Source of the DNA: Metopolophium dirhodum
Taxonomy: Eukaryota > Arthropoda > Insecta > Hemiptera > Aphididae
NCBI RefSeq assembly: GCF_019925205.1
Contig: NC_083568.1
Coordinates: 17,482,393-17,546,392 of the forward strand
Reading direction: 5' to 3'
DNA: 64,000 bases
The notes beneath the pieces are model-generated. The model did not search any database. It worked only from the letters and a program-made list of their open reading frames with translations, and was not told where the DNA came from. The position numbers were made by a program, and so were the translations under genes. Shown here piece by piece: positions 11,986 to 22,900 of the stretch (within the stretch, counting starts at the first letter, position 1; the number at the start of each line of letters is the position of its first letter).

Positions 11986-12182
11986 ATGTATAGTGAAACC
12001 TCGATAACTCGAACGTCTATAAGTCGAATTTTCGATAATTCTAAGGAATATCTTCGCCTCTGCATTTCAATAATACACACAATTTTTTCTGTAACTCGAA
12101 TTTTTTTTTTTCGCCCCCTACCGATTCGAGTTCATAGACATAATATAATATGTCCATGTTCGAGTTATTGAGGTTTCACTGT
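11986..12182. mobile_element. Tigger/pogo-type MITE
   Basis: The ends are AGTGAAACCTCGATAACTCG on the left and CGAGTTATTGAGGTTTCACT on the right, inverted repeats of more than 20 bp with few mismatches, each next to TA. This terminal sequence and the TA target are typical of the Tigger/pogo branch of Tc1/mariner. At about 195 bp it is non-autonomous. The ORF across it is a by-product. Confidence 0.8.
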
Positions 12183-12251
12183 ATTTTGAAATAAACGACT
12201 AGTCGCTTTATTGTCCGCTAGATGTCAGCTAGTCCATAGTGAGCCTACAAA

Positions 12252-12291
12252 CACAGATTATATGAAATTTATTATTTTCATATAATCTGTG
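12252..12291. mobile_element. 40-bp palindromic micro-insertion with 7-bp target duplication (copy 1)
   Basis: Arms CACAGATTATATGAAA (12252-12267) and its exact reverse complement (12276-12291) enclose an 8-base loop. The insert is flanked on both sides by CTACAAA (12245-12251 and 12292-12298). A related 35-bp palindrome at 53451-53485 has different 7-bp flanking repeats. Confidence 0.6.
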
Positions 12292-12354
12292 CTACAAACG
12301 TAATTTTCCGAAGGCTTATACAGTAAAGAGCGTCCGTGACCGGTCCTGTATGTA

Positions 12355-13114
12355 CGTCCGTGGTCCGTGGCATAATGCATAGCAAATTTGAAATTTCATA
12401 TCAACAATAATCCATTTTATCCATATTATATGTATAGAACAACTAGATAGCCGACTACTATCAGTCTATGCTACTATACAATTACTGTCTTAGTGTCTTG
12501 CAATGTTTGAGGTTGTGTCGCCATTATTCATTAATAAAATTGTCTAAACGGCAATGTTTATATTTTATCATATTTAAAATATATATATATTGATCATTGT
12601 TATCATATTATAAAGGTGTAATCATTTAGGCATAGAGCGGACGGGACGGGGACGCGGCTTCAATAACAAATTATAGTCTGCTATCTAAATGTTCGGTGTT
12701 CTATATGTCCGCGATTTAAGGTATATCTTAAATCGTGTATATGTCTATGATTTTATCATATTTTATGCCGTTATTTAAAATTAGTGATTTTTAATATTAC
12801 CACAGAATTCTGTGATATTACCATGGTCTTGTTGGACTAGAAGTGATAACAGCGCGCTTATCACAGCAAACGGCGGCACATGATTTGTTTACATAATTTT
12901 CGATACTTGATCGTAGAGGCTACAATATTTCCGCACGAAGCTCAAAGCACTGCTAGACACTCCTCGAGCAATACCTCGTCGATGTATTAAATTTACGTCT
13001 TGGGTGTAGTCTGCATTTGCCGTCCGTTACATAAATCACAATCCCGAAGTCGTCACCTGGAGATTTTGCTAGTGGACTAGGTGAGCTATTTGTCACACGT
13101 TATTGTTTCTGACA
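12355..13114. other. Upstream region of ANKMY2
   Basis: No gene is seen. The part nearest the ANKMY2 start (about 12880-13114) is less AT-rich and contains CpG dinucleotides, consistent with its promoter and 5' UTR. No convincing TATA box was identified. Confidence 0.45.
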
Positions 13115-13740
13115 ATGATTTACTCTGAGGATGGCGACGGGGTGACGCAAGACGTTTTCAAAGCGATATTTGTCAACGACTTCGATGGCCTCCAAAAGAT
13201 CTACGCTAAACACGACCTGAGCACGGATATACTGGATGAACATGGCATGACGCCGCTCCAACACGCAGCATACAAGGGCAACGAGCAAATCGTCCGTTGG
13301 CTGTTGAACAGAGTAAGTGACTGTCAGATTTTTTTTGTTTTTTCCTTTATTAATTGTTCTATCTATGGCAGGGTGCTGACGTTAATTCAGGTAAACATAA
13401 GTACCTGTACACAGCTCTGCATTTTGCTGCCCTCAGCGGCAACCCCGTGGTGTGCAGCCTGCTGTTGGCTGCTGGTGCCAAAAGTGAACTGACCAATACT
13501 GTTGGACGTACAGCTTCACAAATGGGCGCTTTCGTAGGTTAGTACACTCACCAACTCTATTTGCCTGGTATTCATGTCACATTTATTATTTACACACAGG
13601 AAATCACAACTGTGTGGCGGTAATCAGCAATTATGTACCAGAAGAAGAAGTTACTTGTTACACGTTACCTGACTCGAATGACAACGAACCAAAGTTACCA
13701 CCAGAGTTAGCCCAATCTGTTCACAAATTTATTATGATGG

Positions 13741-13771
<31 letters not shown>

Positions 13772-15732
13772 ATTGGCAATATCATACAACCATATTTCAT
13801 ATAGTGTGATAACCAGGGTTGGGATTTTATAGCACTTAAAATTGCATAAATATGCGCTATAATATTTACCTTAAATATTGCTAGATATGCACTAAAAATA
13901 TGCAAAAAAAAAAAATTTATTAATTAATCACTTACAAATTGTTATAGGTAGTTACTTAAGATTTGAAATAATTTAGTCACTCTGATCAGAATCCAAATAA
14001 ATTGAATATACAATGCATTCAACGCTCGTTCGTTGATAATCGGCGATTAATAATCGCAGTAGAAATCGACAAAAAAAAACCCAACAAAATCAGCAGGTAA
14101 CAAAAATTGGAACCAAAGACCTAATACGAAATTATCATAATAATTTGATTGACAAAAATCTAAAAATGTTTACTAAAATATAATTTCATAAAATATGACC
14201 GATTTTGATTCAAAAACATCTAAAAATGTAAAAAAGTTTCAAAAGCGCAAAATAAAATTTTTAGCTTGAGTTCTCTGTATCATGAAACACATTTTTAGCT
14301 TACTTTGCTATTTTTTAAACATCTCATAAGAAATATGCAAATGCTATAAAATCCCAACCCTGGTGATAACTAATAATTAACATTGTACCGTAATATCTTA
14401 TAGACCAACATCCATCCAGTGAAAGTGGCTCTAGAAATACCTCCAGTTTTCCTGATTGATGATAATTCATCAAAAATTTACAAAGTGTTGAATTTGATGT
14501 GCGAACGTGAATTTAACAAACAACTAGAGACTAATGAAGTAATGGCTTTTAAGTTTCATTACTTAGCTAGCATTCTGATTGAAGTTGCCAAATACAAGTA
14601 ATTTCTGTTTGAAATAGTTAACAATATAATATGAATTTCAAAATATTTTTCATTTTCTATTTGCAGTGATATGAAAAGTGAAAAACAGTCAGATCCAAAG
14701 GAATTATTTATTAAGAAAATATTGAAAAGTGAAATGTATTCAGAACAGTTTCTTAAGGATTGCATTAGAATGTTTTCATTTAGAGATTGTACAATTTTCA
14801 GACAGGTAAAATTATTCTCCTTTGTAGTATTTTGTATTTATTTTGGATTGAGCATATCATGGATGTTCTACTAATGATATTGGCTCTTCCTTGGTACTTA
14901 AAATATATTAAACAATAAAAAAATATACATATTGATAAAAATTAAAAATAGTTTAATCTCAAGTGACTTATTTTATAACGGCGAGCTTACTAAAAAAATT
15001 CCTTATACTGAGTTTTGAACTTATGTCTTGAAATTAATTTATCTAATTAACAAACTATTTTAAACTATGTATTTTAAATATACATTTGTATAGTATAACT
15101 GTGCTTGAATACATTATTTTACTATATGACCTATTTTCTGCAACTAGTTTATTAATTACTTCCTAGAGCAAAAATTATTTATATTTAAAAATAAATCACA
15201 TAAGATTCAACTCAAAAAAATTTAATTATTTTTATAATCAAAATAAATGTTATTATTCGATAAGTACCTATGCAATTTATTAGGTATATTAATTATTTTT
15301 ATAATTTGTAAATACCTCACTTTATTGATCTTGAATTAGTAACTTCTATTTTTATTTATATTATTCAACGTATACAATAATGTATGTAATAAAAATATTA
15401 CCATTTATTTTTAGATGGTTGCAAGTCTGACACGAGGTAAAGATAGCATGACAGCCCTCAATGTTATACTGGTAATGATTGGAAATAGACGCGGTATGGG
15501 CGTAGATTCGTTTGGCGATGAACGCATATGTGGTACATGCGCTGAAAATAATGCTACCAAAAAATGTGCCAAATGCAAAGCTGTGCAATATTGCGACCGT
15601 GAATGTCAACGCATCCATTGGTTTGTTCACAAAAAAGAGTGTAACAGAGAGGCCAGTAACAATGGAGCCTTACAGACATCTATAGACAGTTCACATGTAG
15701 CCGAAAGTTTATCTGGACTAGGGATAAACTAA
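13115..15732 (+). CDS. ANKMY2: Ankyrin repeat and MYND domain-containing protein 2
   Basis: Six exons join in frame: 13115-13312, 13372-13537, 13600-13739, 14404-14597, 14667-14805 and 15415-15732, giving 384 residues and a TAA stop. Residues about 30-120 form ankyrin repeats (EHGMTPLQHAAYKGNEQIV, then YTALHFAALSGNPVVCSLLL). The last exon carries a MYND zinc finger with the ordered ligands C-GTC, C-AKC, YC-REC, H and C. The human protein is about 440 residues with the same order of domains, so this is full length or nearly so. In vertebrates ANKMY2 binds adenylyl cyclases and FKBP38 and controls their ciliary delivery and Hedgehog signalling; an insect role is inferred. The ATG at 13115 is chosen because the frame just upstream offers only non-ATG codons. 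Intron 3 contains a hAT-type MITE. Confidence 0.93.
13740..13769. repeat. (TTA)n microsatellite at the start of ANKMY2 intron 3
   Basis: A run of TTA units begins directly at the splice donor (ATG|GTATTATTATTA), so the microsatellite overlaps the donor consensus downstream bases. Confidence 0.7.
13814..14362. mobile_element. hAT-type MITE in ANKMY2 intron 3
   Basis: Terminal inverted repeats CAGGGTTGGGATTTTATAGC (left) and GCTATAAAATCCCAACCCTG (right) match perfectly over 20 bases. The element is flanked by the 8-bp direct repeat GTGATAAC at 13806-13813 and 14363-14370. An 8-bp duplication and CAGGG ends identify the hAT superfamily. At 549 bp with no transposase frame it is non-autonomous. 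The perfect ends and target duplication suggest a fairly recent insertion. Confidence 0.92.
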
Positions 15733-15897
15733 ATTTCAACCGAAACAACTTAAGTAACATTATGCTGTGTAAAATTATATACTATTTATGTATGCATAAT
15801 ATATTTAACGATTGATTGACAGCATATGTTTTACGTTTTAAATTTAGACTAACATGTATGTAGAATTATTATCAAGTAATTTGAAAATATGTGTCAT

Positions 15898-15919
15898 AAT
15901 AAAATTTGTATAAAATAAA
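15898..15919 (+). terminator. Poly(A) signals of ANKMY2
   Basis: AATAAA occurs at 15898-15903 and again at 15914-15919, about 170-185 bases after the ANKMY2 stop codon, a normal position for the polyadenylation signal. Confidence 0.6.
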
Positions 15920-15929
15920 TAATTTAGAA

Positions 15930-16929
15930 GCCTTTAATATTGTCATAAAAACCATATAGTGTAATAGAAGTTTATGTGTAAAACATTTTAGACCTTTATG
16001 CTACGTTTGTTAGACAGTGTTTTGATTTTGACATTATTTTTTTCCAATTTAATAATAAGGTAATCCTGTACCTGTTTTTGAACCATTTTTTCTAATGAAT
16101 AATATGTCATTAATTTGATTCAATAAAATCTGCACTTCAACTGTTAAAATGATTTTGTCTAAATATATTGAATAATATAATCAACAAAACATTGTTTGCT
16201 ATTTTGTTTTTGTCAATATTAAGACATGATATCTATTTATCATTAGTCTTTAGTATTGATTTTATAATAAGCAATATTGTATTGTTTTATCATGCAAATG
16301 TGAAACTTATAAAATTGAAACTATCAATGACAAATAGTATAGAATAAAGGGGTACAGAGTGGCCCCATTAGAAATTCTGCCAAAACACAACACACACGTG
16401 TACCAACCTACCCAATTTAAAAACCTACAGTGCCCTCCCCCACACCCAATGGCCTATGTTGCCGCGGGTTACTCAATAAAAAAAAAAAAAAATTAGAAAA
16501 AGAATAAAATTATATTGTTTCAAATAATTTATTTGTATAATTGACTAAAAGTTATTTTATATCTATTAATTCATGATGTATACATACCGCATTAAAAATC
16601 TATAATATGCAAGATATTGTTTAGCATTATTTGACACCACAACTTACAAGTTAATATATAACATATTATAAATATTATCTTTAACGCAATGACAAATATT
16701 TTTATTTTAATAAATGTTAAAAAAAAAAAGGAAAAGTGCATAAAATAACCATGGTCATAATAATGAGGTATTACAAATTGCTACAAAAACATTTTCATAT
16801 CAGACAAATATTATATTTCCAAAATGTGCACGTTTAATAGCTGATGAACGATGATGACATTATTCAAACACACAAAGTTGGTATTGATGAATTTAAAAAC
16901 TATTTGTACTGTGGTCTGGTCCTTCATGT
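15930..16929. other. Spacer between the convergent ANKMY2 and WDSUB1-like genes
   Basis: The spacer contains the 3' UTRs of both genes. TTTATT at 16701-16706 is a plausible poly(A) signal for the minus-strand gene. Between about 16350 and 16495 lies a more GC-rich patch ending in ACTCAATAAAAAAAAAA, resembling the poly(A)-tailed end of a retrocopy or SINE on the plus strand; I could not assign it to a family. Confidence 0.4.
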
Positions 16930-19900
16930 TCATTGATTTTGTTGGACAAACACTGAGATTGCTTCCTTTATGGTGGTGTTTGTCGTCATGGACTTGGACA
17001 ATAGCGGTTCGTTTGTCAACGGGCTACTGAATTTTCCTCGGCGGAACCATGACACCATGGCCGATCTATCGTAAGTATGTCCGTCTATCAAAGAAAAAAT
17101 TTCAAAATTTTTTTTGTTTTTGCGCTCCACCCATTATTATAGACGTTATAAACCATTTTAAAATGTGTTTTTTTTTTATCCCTTATTGCGCTCATCGTGC
17201 TCCGATCGGGGTTGGTCGTTTTTCAAATATCTTCTCACACCCTACATACCCAGATATTTAAGGGGGGCACAAGAGACCCGTGCCCCCTCCCAGTCATTGT
17301 AATAAATTATACTTTTTCATTACTGAGAGTAGAAACAACAGGTATGTATTAATAACTCCCCAATTTAATCTATTCTGTGATTTAACGTTGGATTGTATAC
17401 CTGAACATATCACGGGATCTCGGAAGATCTGCTGCGTTATCGGACAGATGAACTCGTCGGGTGTGTCAGTCGACGACGATAGCTTCGACAGTGCTACTTC
17501 CAAATCTCGTCTGTCGTCATCTGCTAACGAAACAAATAGCCATTAATTATCTGCGTCCCGCAGTACCTCTACGTGTGCAGTTTGGAAAATACGTATAGGT
17601 ACCTGTAGTTGTATAATTCGTGTTTATCAGTGGCGTAATTTACTATTGTATTATGAGCGTTCATGTATGAAAAAGTTATGTACATAAAAAAAAAAATAAC
17701 TACGCTTTCATATATAAAAATATGAAACATGTTGTAAAAAATCCTTTCAAGCCAATAGTCAACAAATAATATTATACTCTATGTAGGTATTAACAAACAT
17801 GACCTCACCCCCTTCCAATAATTGATAGAAAAAATTCTACGGGCACCTGTATGCTTTAGTTTTAAAAAAATCAATCACACAGCCGAGTGGAGGACCGGGC
17901 AATGAACCGTATGGGTACGATAATCGTACGGCTGTATAATATTATATACGAGAGTGGCCTAGATTAATATTGTAATTTAACCGTGTGCACTAAGAAATGA
18001 TTTCGGAAAATTTTGATTTTGAGGATTAAAATCGGCAAAAAACAAAATCTTACGTGTAAATTGTATACCTATAATAGGTATTGGTTATATAGGAGAAATA
18101 ATTAGTAGAAATTAGTATTTATTTATTATCGGTTAGACATCGGGCAGATCAGGTACAAGCTTGCATCAAATTTAATTTTCGAACGTTGCCAATCGAGGTG
18201 GATGGGTTGCACTTTGTACGAGATCAAATTCCGTAGGTAGTCGGATTGCCTACCAGAGCGAGTGGCTGAGTTGCACTTGTACTGCGGTGAGTTACATCCA
18301 AAAGGAGTTGAACAATCATATTTTTTTAAAAGTTGCCATTTTTTACGGGCAAAAAAGTGCAAGGGATCAGCTATTACATTATAACACACTTACCGGACAT
18401 GCCGTTCAATCGCCCTCCGTGTTTTTCAAATGACGCCTATCAATCAAAAACAAAATAAACTACAAGATATAATATCGTCTTATAACTATAGGTACCATGG
18501 TAATAGGTAATTCATGCCATGGCGGTCAAACTAACGTGAACTATATTCGTAAATGGTATAGGGGTAACATTTAATATTATAATTTATCATCAGGTACAAT
18601 TAATGTACAATATACCTTGTTTAGGTACTAAGAAATTATTGTAACAATCATAAATTGGTAATTACTAATATTAATAGTTGGAATATATTTATATTTAAAC
18701 GCATGTGTGGACATGCCTGTTGGTATGTATGTATGTGTTGTATTATTGTATGAAGGAAAAGGAACATACTATAATATTAATATGTGCTTGCGAGCGGTTG
18801 TTTTCTCAAGTTACCCATTTGAGCTGGTCAAAACTTTTGTTTTGTACCTAATATTTTGAAAATTATTATGCGCTGTGATTACCTACCGATTTCCTAATTG
18901 TCGTGGCATCGTCGTCGTCCAACGGTAAATTCCACAGGTACAGCGCTTTGTCCAGCGACCCTAAAATCACAGAACAATATGCTAAAATATTGACTTGGCA
19001 TTAGTAGGTACAGGCATTTCGTTAACTTTCGCATGCGAATACAGCGTCACACTGTCACGAATATAAAAATATAAAATTATTTTTAAATACTCTATATGTC
19101 TATATGTACCCACGTGGGTATTGCTTGCTAGCTATCAAGGTTTATAGATTATGATCTATATTCTATTTAACTTGGCTAGCTGTGTCCATTCATTTTTTGA
19201 TATTATATTGATATTGACCGTATCGTCGTGTACACAATAATTTATAACGATAAATATACATTGAACACTACATAGCTTCCATGTGTTTGAGTGTTTGTAT
19301 TTCTTTTGTAATTTTTTTTCAAGAACAACCTATATTATATTTAATTAATATAGTTCAAACTTTAAACTCGTTTTAAAAAAACAAAAAGAGTATATTGTTA
19401 TATTATTATCTATATACAGACTCAATTATGGTAGACTGTATATTAATAAATGCTAATTAGGTAGAAATTGTTATAATAACCTGTAGCTAGTATTTTATTA
19501 TTTGACGAAAATGAGCAACAAGTGAGGATGGCACCTTTGGGATCGATGACATGCAGACAATCTCCAGTTTTCTATAAAATAAAAAAAAAAAACATTTAAA
19601 ACAAAACACGTTAAAAAATAAGCTATAATAATATGTAATAGCAGCACAGATAGAAATACATTTCAGGAAGGACTCAAGCCCCCAGAGTATTTTTCAATAT
19701 GTTTATAAATTTAATAATATTTTTTTTCATTATTACAAAAGAAGGTTATATTACGATCTGCATTTAAAGTAATATACCTTTTTTTTATTATTACAAAAGA
19801 AGGTATATTACGATCTGCATTTAAAGTAATATACCCTAATAAGCAAATTAGATAAAATGAAAACAAAAAATAAATAGAAGGACAGGAGGGGGAATGATGC

Positions 19901-22900
19901 CCGTGTGCGACACCCCGGATTTAATAAATTCTATAAAGATAGATTTCATAGAGGTCCTAGCCCCAAATTTGCACCACTGAATACCTACATAATATATTAT
20001 ATAGGTAGAATGCGTCTTCATATTTTACAATATTATTCTCAAGAAATTAATTTGTCTTCGCTTTAGAATTCATGATTGCCAATTATTAATAAGAACTACG
20101 TGACCAATAGTCCTCGATTCAATAATCGATAAAACAATTTTTAATTATAGCCGGAATAATTAATGTTATTTATTAAACCGAACTGTTCATAAATTCGTCA
20201 AACCAAATTTGCCTAAATACGGAACCAACTCCTACCTACATTGCCTATTGTAACCTTATACCTACATAATATAATACATATTATACGGTTTTCAAGTTTA
20301 TTTAAAATCAAAATGCGCTGGAGATGGAAGATTAATATTATAATTATTTATTCATTTGTGTGTTCCGGACGAACGAACCTATTGGCTACTATATTATATT
20401 GCTGGTAAAAATCACACGATACACACTTTTGCTTAACCATCTTTCGCAATAGGTATATTATTGTAATATTTTAATCATTCTATCATTATGATTTATCGTT
20501 TACTGTTTGCCATATCCGAGCTGTCTTGTCCAGCGAAGTAGACGCCAAGAACGTAGTAATGTGCCGTGGGAACTTGACGCACGTGATGTCACTACCGTGG
20601 CCGACAAACTTCATTTTGAAGTCGATTCGGTCGTCCAGTAGCCTCCAGGCTTTTACCACGGCATCACTGCCACCCGTTAACATCAACATCGATTGCGGTT
20701 TTCTGGATGGGTCTGCGACATCGGCCGATTAATAATAATAACAATACAAATTATATTATAATATTGTATAGCCGCTTATGTATAAATGACGTAGATGATT
20801 ATGAACAAATTGAACCGTGACGATTTCAATTTCCAAGACTAAAATATTATAATACATTCGGATATGCCATATTATATCATTTATGTATTTTAAAAGATCC
20901 ATTAAATAAATGATTAAACGGATAAAGTAAAAAACAATTGTTAATAATTAATAATTATACCTATACGTGCCATTGCAATTTAGCTGGTATCAAAAACAAT
21001 TAAACCACAAATGTGCAGTGTAAATATGTACCTAGTCAACCGTTGACCTTTATACGGACTATTTCATATAGTATTGTTAAAAATGTAATATCAAAAAAAT
21101 ATATATAGGTATTATATACAAATACAGTAAACTCTCAAGTATCCGGAATTCAGCGGTTAATTCGCAAAATGATATGTGAAAAATACGAATTGAAACAAAA
21201 TTGTTGTAAAAAATAATTAAATTGCATTTAAACAAAATTATATTATTTAGCCACATTTTTCTATTTAACATAAATATATTTTTAAGCTGGATACATGTTT
21301 TTTGTTTCTGACCGATTTTTCGTAAGGTTTTCGTTGTCACTTGTCATGGTTGCTTATTGACAAACACATATTTATGATTTATAGATTTTCCTTGTATGAG
21401 AAAAATATCAAGTAAACATGCTATGATTTTAATAAGATATTTAAATTTAAACTTGTATTAAAAAACTTAGTACCGTATGATCTCCCCCCCCCCCCCCAAA
21501 AAAAAAGAAAAAATCTTCCTCATTGATTTAGAAATAATAGCCACTAATGGGTTAGGTATTTTAAATTAATAGTTTTGTTAATTAGGCTGTAGCGCCCCCA
21601 GATTATCAACCCTAGTTGCGCTTATGTATGCATTATACATATAGGTGGATACTGCAGTATTATTATTTATTTATGCTAATAAAAGAACTTACTCTTGAAC
21701 GCAAAATGGGCGCTTGTTATTCCAATTTCGTGCGCTTTGTCTTGGACGATTGTACTCGTCTCGGATATAATGTGCTTTTTCGGATGCACCGACCAAATTC
21801 GGAAGTGCCCTTCCACACAACCGGACATTAAATACCGAGAATCCGGACTGAACGAAACACAAGTGACGTCTTCGTCATTCCCGCACAGCTTCCTAAAATC
21901 ATTTCAATATTATAATAATAGTATACTATAGCGTTTGAAATAATATTATGTTAAAACAATTATTATACTGCAGGGTGATACTTTTATTACTAGACAGTAA
22001 ATTTGAGTAGCCATGTAGGTATACATTTAAAATATGTCATTACATATGTTACATCATTTGAAGTTAATACCTATGCAACAAAACTATAATTGAAAAATGA
22101 TTTTGTGTCAATATAATTATTTGAGTTTATTGGTTTTTAATTACCTACATGATAACATGCCCATATTTTAATTTTCATAATATACTCCGAAGCAGAATAT
22201 TTTTCAGAGAATTTTTATGTACAAAAATCAAATTTTTTAAAACTACCTATATAATTAATTACTGGTTGGGAAAGATTATATGGGTTAGGTAGATTCTCAC
22301 TCAATATAATATACATTAGGATAAAACTAACACGGAAAAATTGGAAAACAAGACGACCAATATTTTATATAATATATAATATAATATTAGTTCAGGGGGT
22401 CGGGGGTAACGCAGATGGTTAATCACCCTGTCAATGATTAGAAACCCATCGCATGATCGTATTACGTACGCGACTAGCTGTAATGTTTCCACTTTCCACA
22501 CGAATACGATTTCGTTGTTGCAAGCGACCGCGATCAATTCGGAATTTCCAGAAAACGAACAGGATCGGGCCCCGCCGTACTCAGTGTGTAACGAACCTCT
22601 CGGTTCTAGAGTCTGTAAATCGATTTGCAATAAAATTTGCAATAAATCTTATTTCAGAATTTTCCACTGCGATAACGTTGACAGCTATATGTACTGCGGG
22701 GTGATTCGCCAAGCATTTTCACCCCTATAATATTTCCTTTATAATAACTAATTTATTACAATTCTGAATTTTTTGAATTTTTAAATATAGGTACTTACTT
22801 GAAGACCATGTTTTCAAATTCTTGAGATTTTTCGTGCTACCTACTTAAGGAGTGTCCTGTGGTGATACAATAACCTTCTATTTTTTCAAATGAAAACTAA

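Larger units (their letters stand above)
11354..12354. mobile_element. Candidate 1 kb element with inverted ends
   Basis: The left end GCGGACGCACATACAGGACT near 11357 is matched in inverted orientation near 12330-12353, which read on the minus strand gives ACGGACGTACATACAGGACC. A third partial copy of the motif (CCACGGACGTCCG) lies at about 11579. No transposase frame is present. A Tigger-type MITE and a 40-bp palindromic insertion are nested inside. The outer limits and any target duplication are uncertain. Confidence 0.5.

Noticed and set aside
18126..18389. Minus-strand 87-codon frame as an extra WDSUB1 exon or a SAM domain
   Set aside because: The flanking exons already join in phase without it, and the sequence lacks SAM-like helices.
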